Source of the DNA: Albula goreensis
Taxonomy: Eukaryota > Chordata > Actinopteri > Albuliformes > Albulidae
Length of the DNA stretch: 64,000 nucleotides
Reading direction: 5' to 3'
Assembly: GCA_022829145.1 (NCBI GenBank)
Contig: CM040747.1
Coordinates: forward strand, 29,848,936-29,912,935
Position 1 is the stretch's first letter; each line of letters opens with the position of its first letter. The notes beneath the pieces are model-generated. The model was not told where the DNA came from, made no database searches, and saw only the letters and a program-made list of their open reading frames with translations. This document shows, in pieces, positions 22,698-33,086 of the stretch. The translations under genes and the position numbers were made by a program.

Positions 22698-23749
22698 TTA
22701 AAAAAGCAGATACATTTATCTAACTCATCAAATATTTCAGAATCAGCCTACCTGCAGTTTGCTAGTGAAAACACAGCTTACTGTTGCTGTAGTGTGCTTG
22801 CATAAACGTTGGCACTTTGCTGTCAACCTAAATTGGAAATTAACATTACCATTTAAAGGAGGGCGTTGAAAATGCACTGTATAAGTACATTGGAAAATGG
22901 ATCAGCTCACAACTAATGTAATCCCATTATGTTTTATTTTATGTCAGTTCTACATTCTAGATACTCAGTCTGGAACAACCAACATGATACCTTTTTGTAA
23001 CATACCTATCTTAGTTGAAAAATATCAGAAATTTTCCTTTGCATAAAACAGTACATGTAGATTGTTTTCTTCTCAATGAACAAATTCCAGCTAAGAAATA
23101 TTGATTAACGTCCCCACCCCCAAGCAAATGATTGATTCATAGTAGCAATTATGAGATTATAGAGATTAAATGTCAGCCTATATGTGCTTCACAGAAATGT
23201 ATGCGTACTCATTATCATAACTCATCATGAAATGACCAGATTGCCACACACATGCTATGTACACTGTAAATATCTATAGTCAAAATTTTTTTTTATTTTA
23301 TTTACATAAAATGCTACTTTCTTTTTAAGAGCATTATGGTGATTTATAAGATAATTGATTGTGCATACATTGTCATTTTTGAAAATTGTGATAATATGCT
23401 GATAATTCTGCAGTCCATTGTCATGTGTCTACCCATCTTACTGAAATTTCTAAAAGAGTTCTCATGAAGGGCTCTCTTTGTGCGGGACACTGCAGCACTG
23501 CACAGCAGTGAGGCTCTACATAATGATATCCGCAATATTCTTCCGCCCACGCAGCAGAAGCTGAATAGATGGTAGATAGCGACATGAATGTATAAATCAA
23601 AACATGGCCACTTCCCTTCTTAGTTTTTCACTAACATGGCAGTTTGGTGTGTGACTGTACATCAGTGTGACTTACATTTCAAAGATGAGATCAGGTGGGA
23701 TTTCCATTGTTGAGTGTATTGAGCAGTTAACCTGGAGTACTTTCGTTCT

Positions 23750-23957
23750 ACATTGCAGTCTGACGCTTTTATACAAAGCGACTAACAGTTGATTACGCTG
23801 CCCAAGGGCCAGTCCCCTCTGGGAGCAATGTGGGGTTAAGGGCCTTGCTCAGGAGCCCAACAGCAATGGTGTTTGTGCTGTGGCTAGACTGGGGCTTGGG
23901 CCACCAACCTCAGGGGTCCCAGTCATGTACCTTAGCCATTAGACTACAGGCTGGCCC
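23750..23957 (-). mobile_element. tRNA-derived SINE with V-domain tail
   Basis: Read on the minus strand, a tRNA-like head (AATGGCTAAGGTACATGACTGGG box A region, GAGGTTGGTGGCCCAAGCCCC box B region) is followed by the core GAGCAAGGCCCTTAACCCC. It ends in AGTCGCTTTGTATAAAAGCGTC, the typical fish V-SINE tail. No coding capacity is expected. Confidence 0.8.
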
Positions 23958-24561
23958 CAGAGTACTTGCTCTGTACCTACAGTGCTCATTTTAAATAATA
24001 CCATAGGAACATAGCCCATTCTTACTCTTTCTATGTCCAATATGTATGTAATGTAATTAAATAATACACTTAGTACATATACTAAATTCAGTATGCAGAA
24101 ATAGAGTAATAATCCTCGTAATAACTCTGATAGAAAGGAAAGTATTCATGAAACAGCCAATACTGAAGACTTAAAATATGTACGAAATTTGTTTGTGGTC
24201 AATTTAATTTGCATAATGTAACATTTATCACTCTTTAAACATTTATTAAATGTAAGTAGGACAATTGCTGAGTGAATACAAGACAAAGGGGGTCAAATCT
24301 TTGTTGAAATGGAGCCAAGCATCATTTCATGTTGATCGAATGCAAACCTAAAAGTTCTAAGTTTTCTCCTCCCATCCTGCCCCAGTGAAGAGCTCTCACT
24401 CAAATGCCAACGGCGGAATCTTGATGATGCGTGCAAGAAAAGGAAGGTCCTTAATCTGATGTGGTCTGTGTCTACAGAGGCATCAGTGAGACAGCAGTTA
24501 AAGCTGTCACGTCATCAGTGGCGGGAAGATGGTGCGACACCAGCCAACGCACACTGATCAG

Positions 24562-24569
24562 TATATTAA
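24562..24569 (+). promoter_or_regulatory. TATA-like box of the il17a/f gene
   Basis: TATATTAA lies 61 bases before the start codon used for the cytokine gene. A TATA box at this place would put transcription start near 24592. Inferred from position and sequence only. Confidence 0.45.
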
Positions 24570-24629
24570 CCTCGAGATTAGACTGTGCTGCAGCAGCAGA
24601 AAGGGACTGTAGAGGGACAACCCTGAGCA

Positions 24630-26119
24630 TGCCTCCACTGCTCAACATTCGGTATTTGATGGTAAGAGTTTATCACATCCATTTATGCCTGCTGAATTTA
24701 AACTTTGCCTTAGTGTCATATAATGGTCAGGGCAACCAAGCTTGTAGCTGAAAGGCTGCAGGTTAGGTTTTTCAGACGGAGAACAGTTGTATGTTGTCAT
24801 ACTGTACTACATTTCCCGTATGAGAGAGTATAGCCATTGCAATGTTTAAATCAAACAAGTCCACTTGACTTTTTCTCTGAGCCATTGAATATTTTATGTT
24901 CTGTTTTCAAATGCATACCTTTCTATTTTGAGATTATTTCAATTTCCAAGGTATTCTTTTTGTAAACATTTCCAGAAGTCACATTTGCATGTTTCAAATT
25001 TCCTCAGAGCATGTATTTCACATATTATTATAAATACATTTTATTTTATTATTATAAATTTATTAAATACAGCTATATATTTTACAATCATAAATATTCT
25101 CACTGAGCATTCATTCATATTCAGATATACACACTAGCATTTAAGTTCACATGGAAAAAAAACATGCGTGTACCGCCTGTTTATCCTCTTTTGATACTTG
25201 ATCAAAAACAAAATGTAAAACAAGAAATAAAAAATAAGCAAATATAAGCAATTATACAACAAGAAATTTTATACTCACTAAACAATGTTGTGTTAAATAT
25301 GGCACAGGTTTGTAATTGATAGTCTAGTTCACTAATAAATCTGGCTCAATAAAGTTTACATACTGAATCCATTTATCCCAGTATTGGGTAATTATATACT
25401 GTACCTGTAACAATTTCCCAGGTATTTCAAATTATTTCAAATATCATTAAATTCTAGCAGTTTGAGAAAACTATATGATACAATTAATTTATTATTATTA
25501 TCATTATTATTGCTGTTGTTGAATTTTTTCATGCATGCCCTTGAAGCACATCAGAGTAAAGCGAGAACAAATTTCACTGACCACCAATGTGCAGCACACA
25601 TCCTATCATTTTGCGCAAGAAGGCTGCCCACACGCAGGAGATTATTTGTGACACCTTTTCCGCAGATCCTCAAGGCCGTCTGCATGCTGGGGATGCTGGT
25701 CCTGTTTCTGGGGCCTGCTGGATGCTCCACTAAGGGTGCGCCCCGAAACAGGGAGGGCAAGACCTCAAGAGACAGGGCGGCTCGGTCCAGGGGAAGGAAG
25801 CCGGAACAGACAGTCCAGCTGCTCCTGGACCCTCATGTAATTTCCAAATCTCCACCAGCGCCTCCACCTGGGAGTAACTCTCTCTCTCCCTGGAATTACA
25901 GGTAAGACCCAAAGCACCGGAAGTATTCGGTGTTATTCAGTACTCAGTATTGTTGCAGTCCCAACACTCCTGAAATATTTGTCAGTGCAGTTACGGGCTG
26001 GTCGCTGGACTCGCAACATAAAGGTTGCAGGTTTGACTCCTAGAGGGCATACACCCAATGTTCAACTGAGCAAGGCACTTCGCCATCTAAATGTAATCTG
26101 CAAAATGTTTATAGTGAAA

Positions 26120-26157
<38 letters not shown>

Positions 26158-26555
26158 GTTATTATTGGTGGTGGTGGTAGTTTTTTAGCAGTCAATACAA
26201 TAGGCTTCTTTTATATTTTTATCATTTTTGTCTTGTTTTGTAGGGTATTACATTTTATGAATGTTTACATGTGTATATTGGTTGTAATAAACCTAAACAA
26301 GAAACCTAGAAGTAGAATCCCAGCTAATTTACTGGAAAAGTAAAGTAAATTTTGCCAATGAGAAATTCCTGATACATTTTACTGAAAAACTGCTTGATAA
26401 AAAATGTTCGCTCACATAGTATTATTTCACAACCAAATTGGAAATGTAGCCTTGGTCATCCACATTGTTCTGGTTTTAACAGTCTAAGTGTGTATAGATT
26501 GTCATTACACATGACTTTGAGATTTATGTAAAGTAGTAAAATAAATAAATAATTA

Positions 26556-26592
<37 letters not shown>

Positions 26593-27754
26593 TAAAAAAT
26601 AAGAGTGGCATACAATAAAAAATGAATACATTTGGACTTCACTGTAGCAGCATAGGATTGCAGTGATGTGGTTGGTTCTGTTCCAGACAGGAAATTGAAT
26701 CACATGTAAGGGAACTTTCAAGCTTTGATTGGATCTCATTCCTGACGTGTTGGACCCATAACCATCAGATGAGCCGGGCTAGATTCTCTGTTCGATGTCT
26801 GGGGAATGAGTTTCTTAAATGCTAATGCAAACACATCCACCTTTCAGAAACTGCTGCCAAAAATCATATCGTGTGAAAAATGACAAAGGTTACCCAGACT
26901 AGATCTATCGGAGATTAGATTATCCAGCATCTGGATTTAAGACTAACTTCACCCCAATCGACAGGCTTGCAGAGGAAAGTGAGAAATTGTTATCTGTGTA
27001 TGTGTAATCTGGGGAATTCCACAGAAGGAGGCCACCTCTATGACTGAACATCTAACAGACAGAAATATTCATCTTGAAAAAGACTCCATTTATAGTCTTA
27101 CTCGTCTGGTTATCACAATTTCAGTAAAATAAGCATGTCTCCAAGTTTGTTAAATATATCGTATTTGTAGGCACACCAACTTTCCAATATGCCATTTCAG
27201 ACCCCAAACATGCATTTTTTTTAGATCTCTAATTGGTGGGGATATGGTTGACAAGCTTGATAAGGTAGAAAGGATATCAACTTGATGTGTAGCTACATAA
27301 TAAAATTTACGGCAAAATGGGTCATTTCGTTTGATTGATTTTTCATATGTACAGAGCCTTGCCCTTCTTGTAATATGGACCCCAAGACGAAACACAAAAT
27401 TGCATTTTTCCTGACTTAAGATTGAAATTGTCAGAGAAAACTGTGCAAATGCGAACTAGTGATGTAGGGCATCCACTGCAGGAAGTCATGCTCTTCCTCT
27501 CTGTAACCCTGCAGCTACATCCACGACGACAACCTGTTCCCTTCACGAATCCCCAAGCGGAATGTCTCAGCACCAGCTGCCTGGATTACAAGGGGTGGAA
27601 CAACCAAGACCTGGAGTCAAAGCCCATCCACCACCAGATCCTGGTTCTCAGACGTATCAAGGGGAGAGGGAAGAAGAACATCTTCAGACTGGAGAGCCGC
27701 ACCATCAGAGTGGGGTGCACCTGCGTGTTCCCCAACATCATCCACCAGGACTAA
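24630..27754 (+). CDS. il17a/f: IL-17A/F-type cytokine (three exons; apparent 1-bp deletion in exon 3)
   Basis: Secreted cystine-knot cytokine; family members signal through IL-17 receptors in mucosal inflammation. Exons: 24630-24662 (MPPLLNIRYLM, donor GTAAGA), 25666-25901, 27515-27754. Exon 2 continues the hydrophobic signal peptide (ILKAVCMLGMLVLFLGPAGCS) and a basic linker. It then has PEQTVQLLLDP and the family hallmark SLSPWNY. Exon 3 opens IHDDNLFPSRIP (matching the EDPERYPSVI region of mammalian IL-17A). It continues with AECLSTSC, HHQILVLRR, IFRLE and VGCTC near the end; stop at 27752-27754. Expected length is about 170 residues. One base is missing around 27557-27558 (CCC AAG CGG, where AAG GCG GAA fits the family and keeps exact spacing). 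As written, the frame shifts and loses all exon-3 cysteines. Only the four knot cysteines are present; the two inter-chain cysteines are absent. The mcm3 neighbour supports an IL17A/F orthologue; which fish paralogue is unclear. Confidence 0.88.
25979..26100 (+). mobile_element. tRNA-derived SINE fragment in il17a/f intron 2
   Basis: GGGCTGGTCGCTGGACTCG (box A region) and AAGGTTGCAGGTTTGACTCC (box B) are spaced as in a tRNA promoter. They are followed by GAGCAAGGCACTTCGCC, the usual fish SINE core, after which similarity fades into an ATT microsatellite. Confidence 0.7.
26127..26167 (+). repeat. (ATT)n microsatellite
   Basis: About 13 ATT units with one GTT interruption, directly after a SINE fragment, as is common for SINE tails. 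Confidence 0.95.
26559..26591 (+). repeat. (AAT)n microsatellite
   Basis: About eleven TAA/AAT units in il17a/f intron 2. Confidence 0.95.
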
Positions 27755-28575
27755 GAGACGTCCCAGCATCCACAATGTTCACTGCGGCAAAACAAAATCC
27801 TTACAGGGACAGGCGAAATTTCCTTGATTTTTGTCATTGATTTTGCATTTATTTATTTAGGAATGTTTTTTGAGACCCTTGTCTTTTGGGGGGAAATACG
27901 ATGAAGGGCACTGGGGGCTTTGTGAAAGGGGGCGTGAGGTACAGGAAGTGAGGTCACTGAGGATGGTTCTGTGGTCAGCATGTCCAAAAAGGTGAGGGCG
28001 TAGCAGTGGCACAGCTCTGTCCTCAGAAACAAGCTCTCGTGTTTAATCAAGTGTTTCCTGATCTGGGTTTGCAAGGAATCTCAGGTGTGTATAAATGAGC
28101 AGCTAAATTGTGAAACGATTTTCCTACTTTTACTGTAATTTATTCTATTGTCATATTTCATAAATTATTTAATTATCAAGTATAATTTGTCTTTTGTGAT
28201 TTAAAAGGTATAGATAAAATTATGACTATCGTAACTGAATCACATTATGCCTTAAATAGATTAGATCCATGTAGTATGTGTTAAATAGTCACTGAATTTC
28301 ATCTTATGATGAAGTGGTCTGCTGTGTTTAAACTTAACAATTGAAAGAATATATATTTTAAATGAGGTGTTTGCTAATTAAATGAACAACACATGGCACA
28401 ACGTGCAATGTTGTGACACTCTAAGGGATATTACTATTTCAAATTTTTGGTATATACATTGTCAAAATATTTTTGTTGTATAATATTTTGTTGTAAATTA
28501 ATGGATTGAACATGTTTTTACAGTTTTTAGACTCTTAAATATATCCTCTCAAATAAAAACAACCTACATTGCTAC
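27755..28575 (+). promoter_or_regulatory. il17a/f: il17a/f 3'UTR with AU-rich instability element
   Basis: ATTTATTTATTTA (27847-27859) is a run of three overlapping AUUUA pentamers 93 bases after the stop codon. Established knowledge: such elements confer rapid mRNA decay in cytokine messages. Further isolated ATTTA units follow. An AATAAA signal at 28552-28557 gives a likely poly(A) site near 28575. Confidence 0.75.
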
Positions 28576-31500
28576 ATCAATGGGGTGCCGTTTTAATTGA
28601 TGCTTCTTATTGACAACAAAAGAAAAACACAATTAATAATCATCACAACCACCATAACACAATCTCAAATATACACATAGCTGCAGAAATTCAATATGAC
28701 AGATTATGAGTCATCACTTTAAGTCAAACGGTTTGAGATTTACATACGTATTTACGAAAAGCCCAACCCACTCTAAGTTCATTAGCTCATCATCTTTTGA
28801 CAGTCAATAAAACATAGGTACCTATTTCAAGGTGGGTCTAAAGTGGCTGCATACTTTTTCTATTGCAAGTGTAGCATTTTGCTCTTGTGTGAAATGTATT
28901 CCGTTTCGGAGGTCTCCAGTGGGGAAGATCAGCTTCAACCCTTGTTGATCATTTAAGTCCTTTTCTGAACAGATGCATTTCAACAACAACAGACTGCCTT
29001 TTTGGGGTAGCCCATCACTGACCATAGTTTCAGCCTCCATATAACAACTCAACACACAGTGAAAAATATGATAATTTTTAAAGATACATTATTTGTTTGC
29101 TGCTGAGGGAGTGCTATGTTCCCCTGATATATTATGATTAAAAATATAACTAATGATATTTTATAATAATGGCTTAATGATATGATCATCTGCGGTGTAA
29201 CGGTTTCAGTTTGGTATTCATTTCATACAGGCTGGTTATGGAGGCTTTTTTGTTTAGGGGCTCAGTTTCAGCATCAGAAATGAATGAGCACGTACAGATC
29301 TGGTGCATGTTTTAAAATAAGGCCCCGTGCATGTGTACCAATGAATAACATTTTCCACGGCAGAGCAAGACACTCTGCTCCCCCAGCACTGATTTGCTGG
29401 ATCGCATTGGACACAGCCTCTCTGAACTTTGACCTGTGATCTCAAACCCACGACCTGCTGCATTGCTGCGGTGACTTGGGTGGGTGGGTCCGGTTTTGTG
29501 GGGGGCCCAAAGTGGGTCAGTAAAGGGCACTGAAACCACAGAGCGTTCCTGCAGTGTTTGAAATAGCAGCGGAATTTCTGCACAGTTCACACATTTTGCG
29601 CGCAGACTCCGATTGATGATTTTTACACCATGACGGTTGTATGACATTCAGAGATAGCGTGAAATTAATCACGATTCACAGGTGATCAGATCTTAGGAAA
29701 ACACTGTTTTATTGTCTAGAAACAACACTTTCTAGATGACAAAATGATCCTCATGCCAGCTTACACCTTAGTCACATTCTCATGAGGAGGTTCCCTGAGG
29801 TGTGTTGTATTTAGAACATACCTTTCATCTGTATGATTTATGTGTAATTGATGAAATGATTTAAATTAGATAATTATAAAAAACAGAATTAAGAAGCCAT
29901 TCTTTACTCATGACATGCTCTCACTGAAGTGATGTGACACAGAGGAAAAGTTTTGTCTTGCTCTTTTAATTGCTTTACATTTGTTCTTCTAAGAGAACCC
30001 TTAAAAGTTATAGATTCTGATATCTTTTAGGGGGCCTTTATATAATCCTGAGAATAAGGTTCGACAGATAACCCTTGACAGATATCCATATTAAAGAAGA
30101 ACCCTAAATGAATATTATTATTTTTTTGCAAAAAGAGTGCATGACAAAATAATGATTTCATTTTGTATGTGGGTGCACTTTTTTTCCCCAGGTTTGTAGC
30201 AGAGAAATGCAAGCCTGAACCCCATGGTTACCCAGCATGCCGTTCAGTCCTCAGGATGCACCATCCACAAAACCCCTTTAATTAACCCAGTGAGTTTTGG
30301 AGAGCCCTTTCAGGAGAATGAAGAAAAGCTTGTTGAATAAAGGTAATGTTAAAATACTTTGACCTATACAATTATTTCTTGGCATTTAACAATTATTTTA
30401 GAAATGCATAAAATAAGCATTGATTTAGCATGTTCCATTGCTAAATCAATGCCTTTTTGGGTTCAGTTTACCTTGGCATTTTGTGTGTTATTAGAGATGA
30501 GGCTGAAATCAGTCCACATAAGCACAGTGGAGGTTTTACAGCGCTATTTTAATGACCTTTGCGTCTGAAATATTAAACAATCTGCACAGATTTTAACAGC
30601 CGTGACAAACATCTATAATAAGAAACGCAGACAGCCTACATATTTAAAGACAGTCAGTTTCATTTTTTTTATTGAGAAAAATGAAGCAAAATAAGTGAAG
30701 CCTGTTATTTCATCTAAATGTGTGCTGTAGTCACTAGTGAAACACACAAACATGCACACATACACACATACACATACAGAAAAATTGGACACACAATCTC
30801 ATTATCTTTCTTCCTCTCTTTTTTTCTCTACTTCTTGCCCATTGCTGAGCACCTATCTCTCTCTATTTTTCTCTGATTCTCTATCGCTCTCTCCCCCACC
30901 CTCTCTCTTGTGGTTGCTGTTTTCCTGTTCGTGTACTTGGCACAGCCCAGTCAGACGCTTCACTCTCGCTCCCTCATTCGATTGGCACTGTTGGCACTCA
31001 AGAAAACATCAGACACAGCTCTTGGTTTTCCAGTTAGAACTTGGTGACAGTTGCCCCAAGACTGCCAAGATAGTCAGTCTGTCATGAGCAACCTTCAGAC
31101 AGTTCATTTTCTGTGACTGAGCCACATGGAAACTTGGACCCCCGATTTCAGATCCGTAGAGATTATTATTGAGAGCACCTGTGCTTGTGTGTATGTCCAC
31201 AAACCCCACTTTTAATTATTTACCTTCAGAGGCAGTCACATTCATTCATAAGTCTGTAGCACAGCTCCTGAGGACATTCAGGGGTCTATCGGACATTCAG
31301 CTCTTTGCAGTATGTGAACTTCTCCCGCAATCCGATTTTAGCTGAAGTATTTACTTTCATTTTTGTCATTTTGATCTACATGAAGGAAGATGTCAATACT
31401 TAGTGAATGCATGGGTTTCCTTGTCAGGAATCTTTCACTCACTTGCTTGCTCGCTCGCGCACGCACGCACGCACGCACGCACGCACATACGTTTGCGTGC

Positions 31501-32960
31501 ATGCACACACGCATCATACCACACATCCAAAGCAAAAGAGACATCTAGATGCTTTAAGAGAGAGCAGGAACAAGACAGATAGTTCTGCCAGAAAACAATT
31601 TTACTGACCATGCTAAAAGGAAACAGGCTGTTACACACACAAGTAGCAAGAAGAAAAGCTTCCGTATTCCCCGTACATTTCTATAAACTTTTACATTTCA
31701 CATTTTAAGTCAGTTTCAGTATAGAATACCTTTAACCCCTCAAGTCCCTTGCACAATTACAGGGAATAACAAGCAAACCACAAACCAACAAACAGAAAGA
31801 ACAGGGACATGCCAAAGCAAAGTGCACCACCAATCACATCGCAGCTTGAACAGATCCATTATTTCACCCAGCCAATAAGGACGCGATCCTCTTTCTCTGT
31901 AAGGTCCAACTGTTGTGTCTGTTTGCCGTCTTCAAAAATGTATGCCATTATTTCATGGATTTGTCTTTTCTATGGCAAAATATTGTTACGAATTTAAAGA
32001 ATGACATAGCCTGCATATGTGCTTATACCTGTGCTCAATGCATTACTGTTTCAAATGAACATTGTACACATGTGCTCTGTGTGTTTCGCCCTACATTTTT
32101 TAGTTTCTGTGCCAATGAAAAGTTTCACTTCACAACAGTGACAGCTACCGCTACATTGCCTAAAATTAATACTACAGTGAGCAACTATTAATTATATTCC
32201 TGGTTTTGTGCAAAAAAAAAATGAAGTTCTGTCTCTCAGCTGTGCCGTGGTTTGTCAGTTGCACAGCCTAATCATCTCTTCCATATCTGTGTTTGTGAAA
32301 CTGTATGATTGGAATGATAGTCATGACACAGAAGAGGAAAGATGGAGCAAAACCATCAAGAAGAGATATTTAACTTTCTTCCCAGGAGTGCAAAACCAAC
32401 AACGTAGTCCTGAGTTCTTACTACTCAAAGAAGTACCAGATGAAAACCAGTAGCACATGGTTTATAGCTACACACCATATTAACTACTAATGGTTATTAT
32501 TTAAGAATCTACTACATCAGGGGGAATTTATGCAGTAGAAGAGTGCTTTTTTAAGAAAACTTAATTTTGAGGATCGCATGAGAGCAGATATAGTCTAGAG
32601 TTAGAGGCGGCGTGTCTGTAGGAGAGAGCTTTTTATAGGGTTAGTACACCGAGCATGCAGTGTGTCACTTCTGTCTCCTAGCATTTGCAGAGTTTGCAAA
32701 ACTGACACTATCCCCAGCGTCAAGTCAAAGCCCCATCATTCTGAGAAAACACCTCCTCGCAATCTGAGACCGGTCTCTCCATCTGGTGCACCTGGCATGT
32801 CATCCGACCAAACAACCACTTATTTTTTTTATGTATTCTTCCCATCACATGGCTGGGTTTTTCATTGCGACATACACACACTTTTTTGTTTGTTTTGTTT
32901 TCATCTTCGTCAAAACATTTGTTTTTTTTCCCTAAAATCTCTCGCTTTGCCTGGGTCGAT
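28576..32960. other. Intergenic region between il17a/f and stmn4 3' ends (convergent)
   Basis: No supportable gene. Contains CT-rich and CA-rich simple sequence near 30.75-30.95 kb, a short perfect hairpin (30417-30452) and a GCAC array. A large part may be stmn4 3'UTR if a distal poly(A) site is used; the sequence does not decide this. Confidence 0.5.
31459..31486 (+). repeat. (GCAC)n microsatellite
   Basis: Seven GCAC tetramers. The alternating purine-pyrimidine pattern can adopt Z-DNA. Confidence 0.93.
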
Positions 32961-32965
32961 TTAGT

Positions 32966-32971
32966 TTTATT
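32966..32971 (-). terminator. stmn4: Candidate proximal poly(A) signal of stmn4
   Basis: AATAAA on the minus strand, about 115 bases downstream of the stmn4 stop codon. It is the first canonical signal met; more distal ones exist, so use is uncertain. Confidence 0.35.
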
Positions 32972-33086
32972 TGTGTTTTCTTTTTTGTTTGTTTCTTTTT
33001 TGTCTTCATTTCCTTTTCTTTACAGCAACCAAAAAACATCCAGTTTTGCATTTCTTCTCTTTTTTTTTTCTTCTTGTCTTCGCTAT

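Larger units (their letters stand above)
16021..24561. other. Intergenic region between mcm3 and the il17a/f gene
   Basis: AT-rich, with only short unsupported frames. Visible content: a TG dinucleotide array, a 37-bp tandem duplication near 22.63-22.70 kb and one SINE near 23.8 kb. A splice-like, CCC-rich patch near 18.2 kb was examined and not accepted as an exon. No second IL-17 gene with the expected cysteine pattern was seen. Confidence 0.6.

Noticed and set aside
25462-25665. Upstream extension of the open frame leading into il17a/f exon 2
   Set aside because: A good acceptor (TTTTCCGCAG) precedes 25666 and a short first exon at 24630-24662 joins in phase; the upstream frame is intron.
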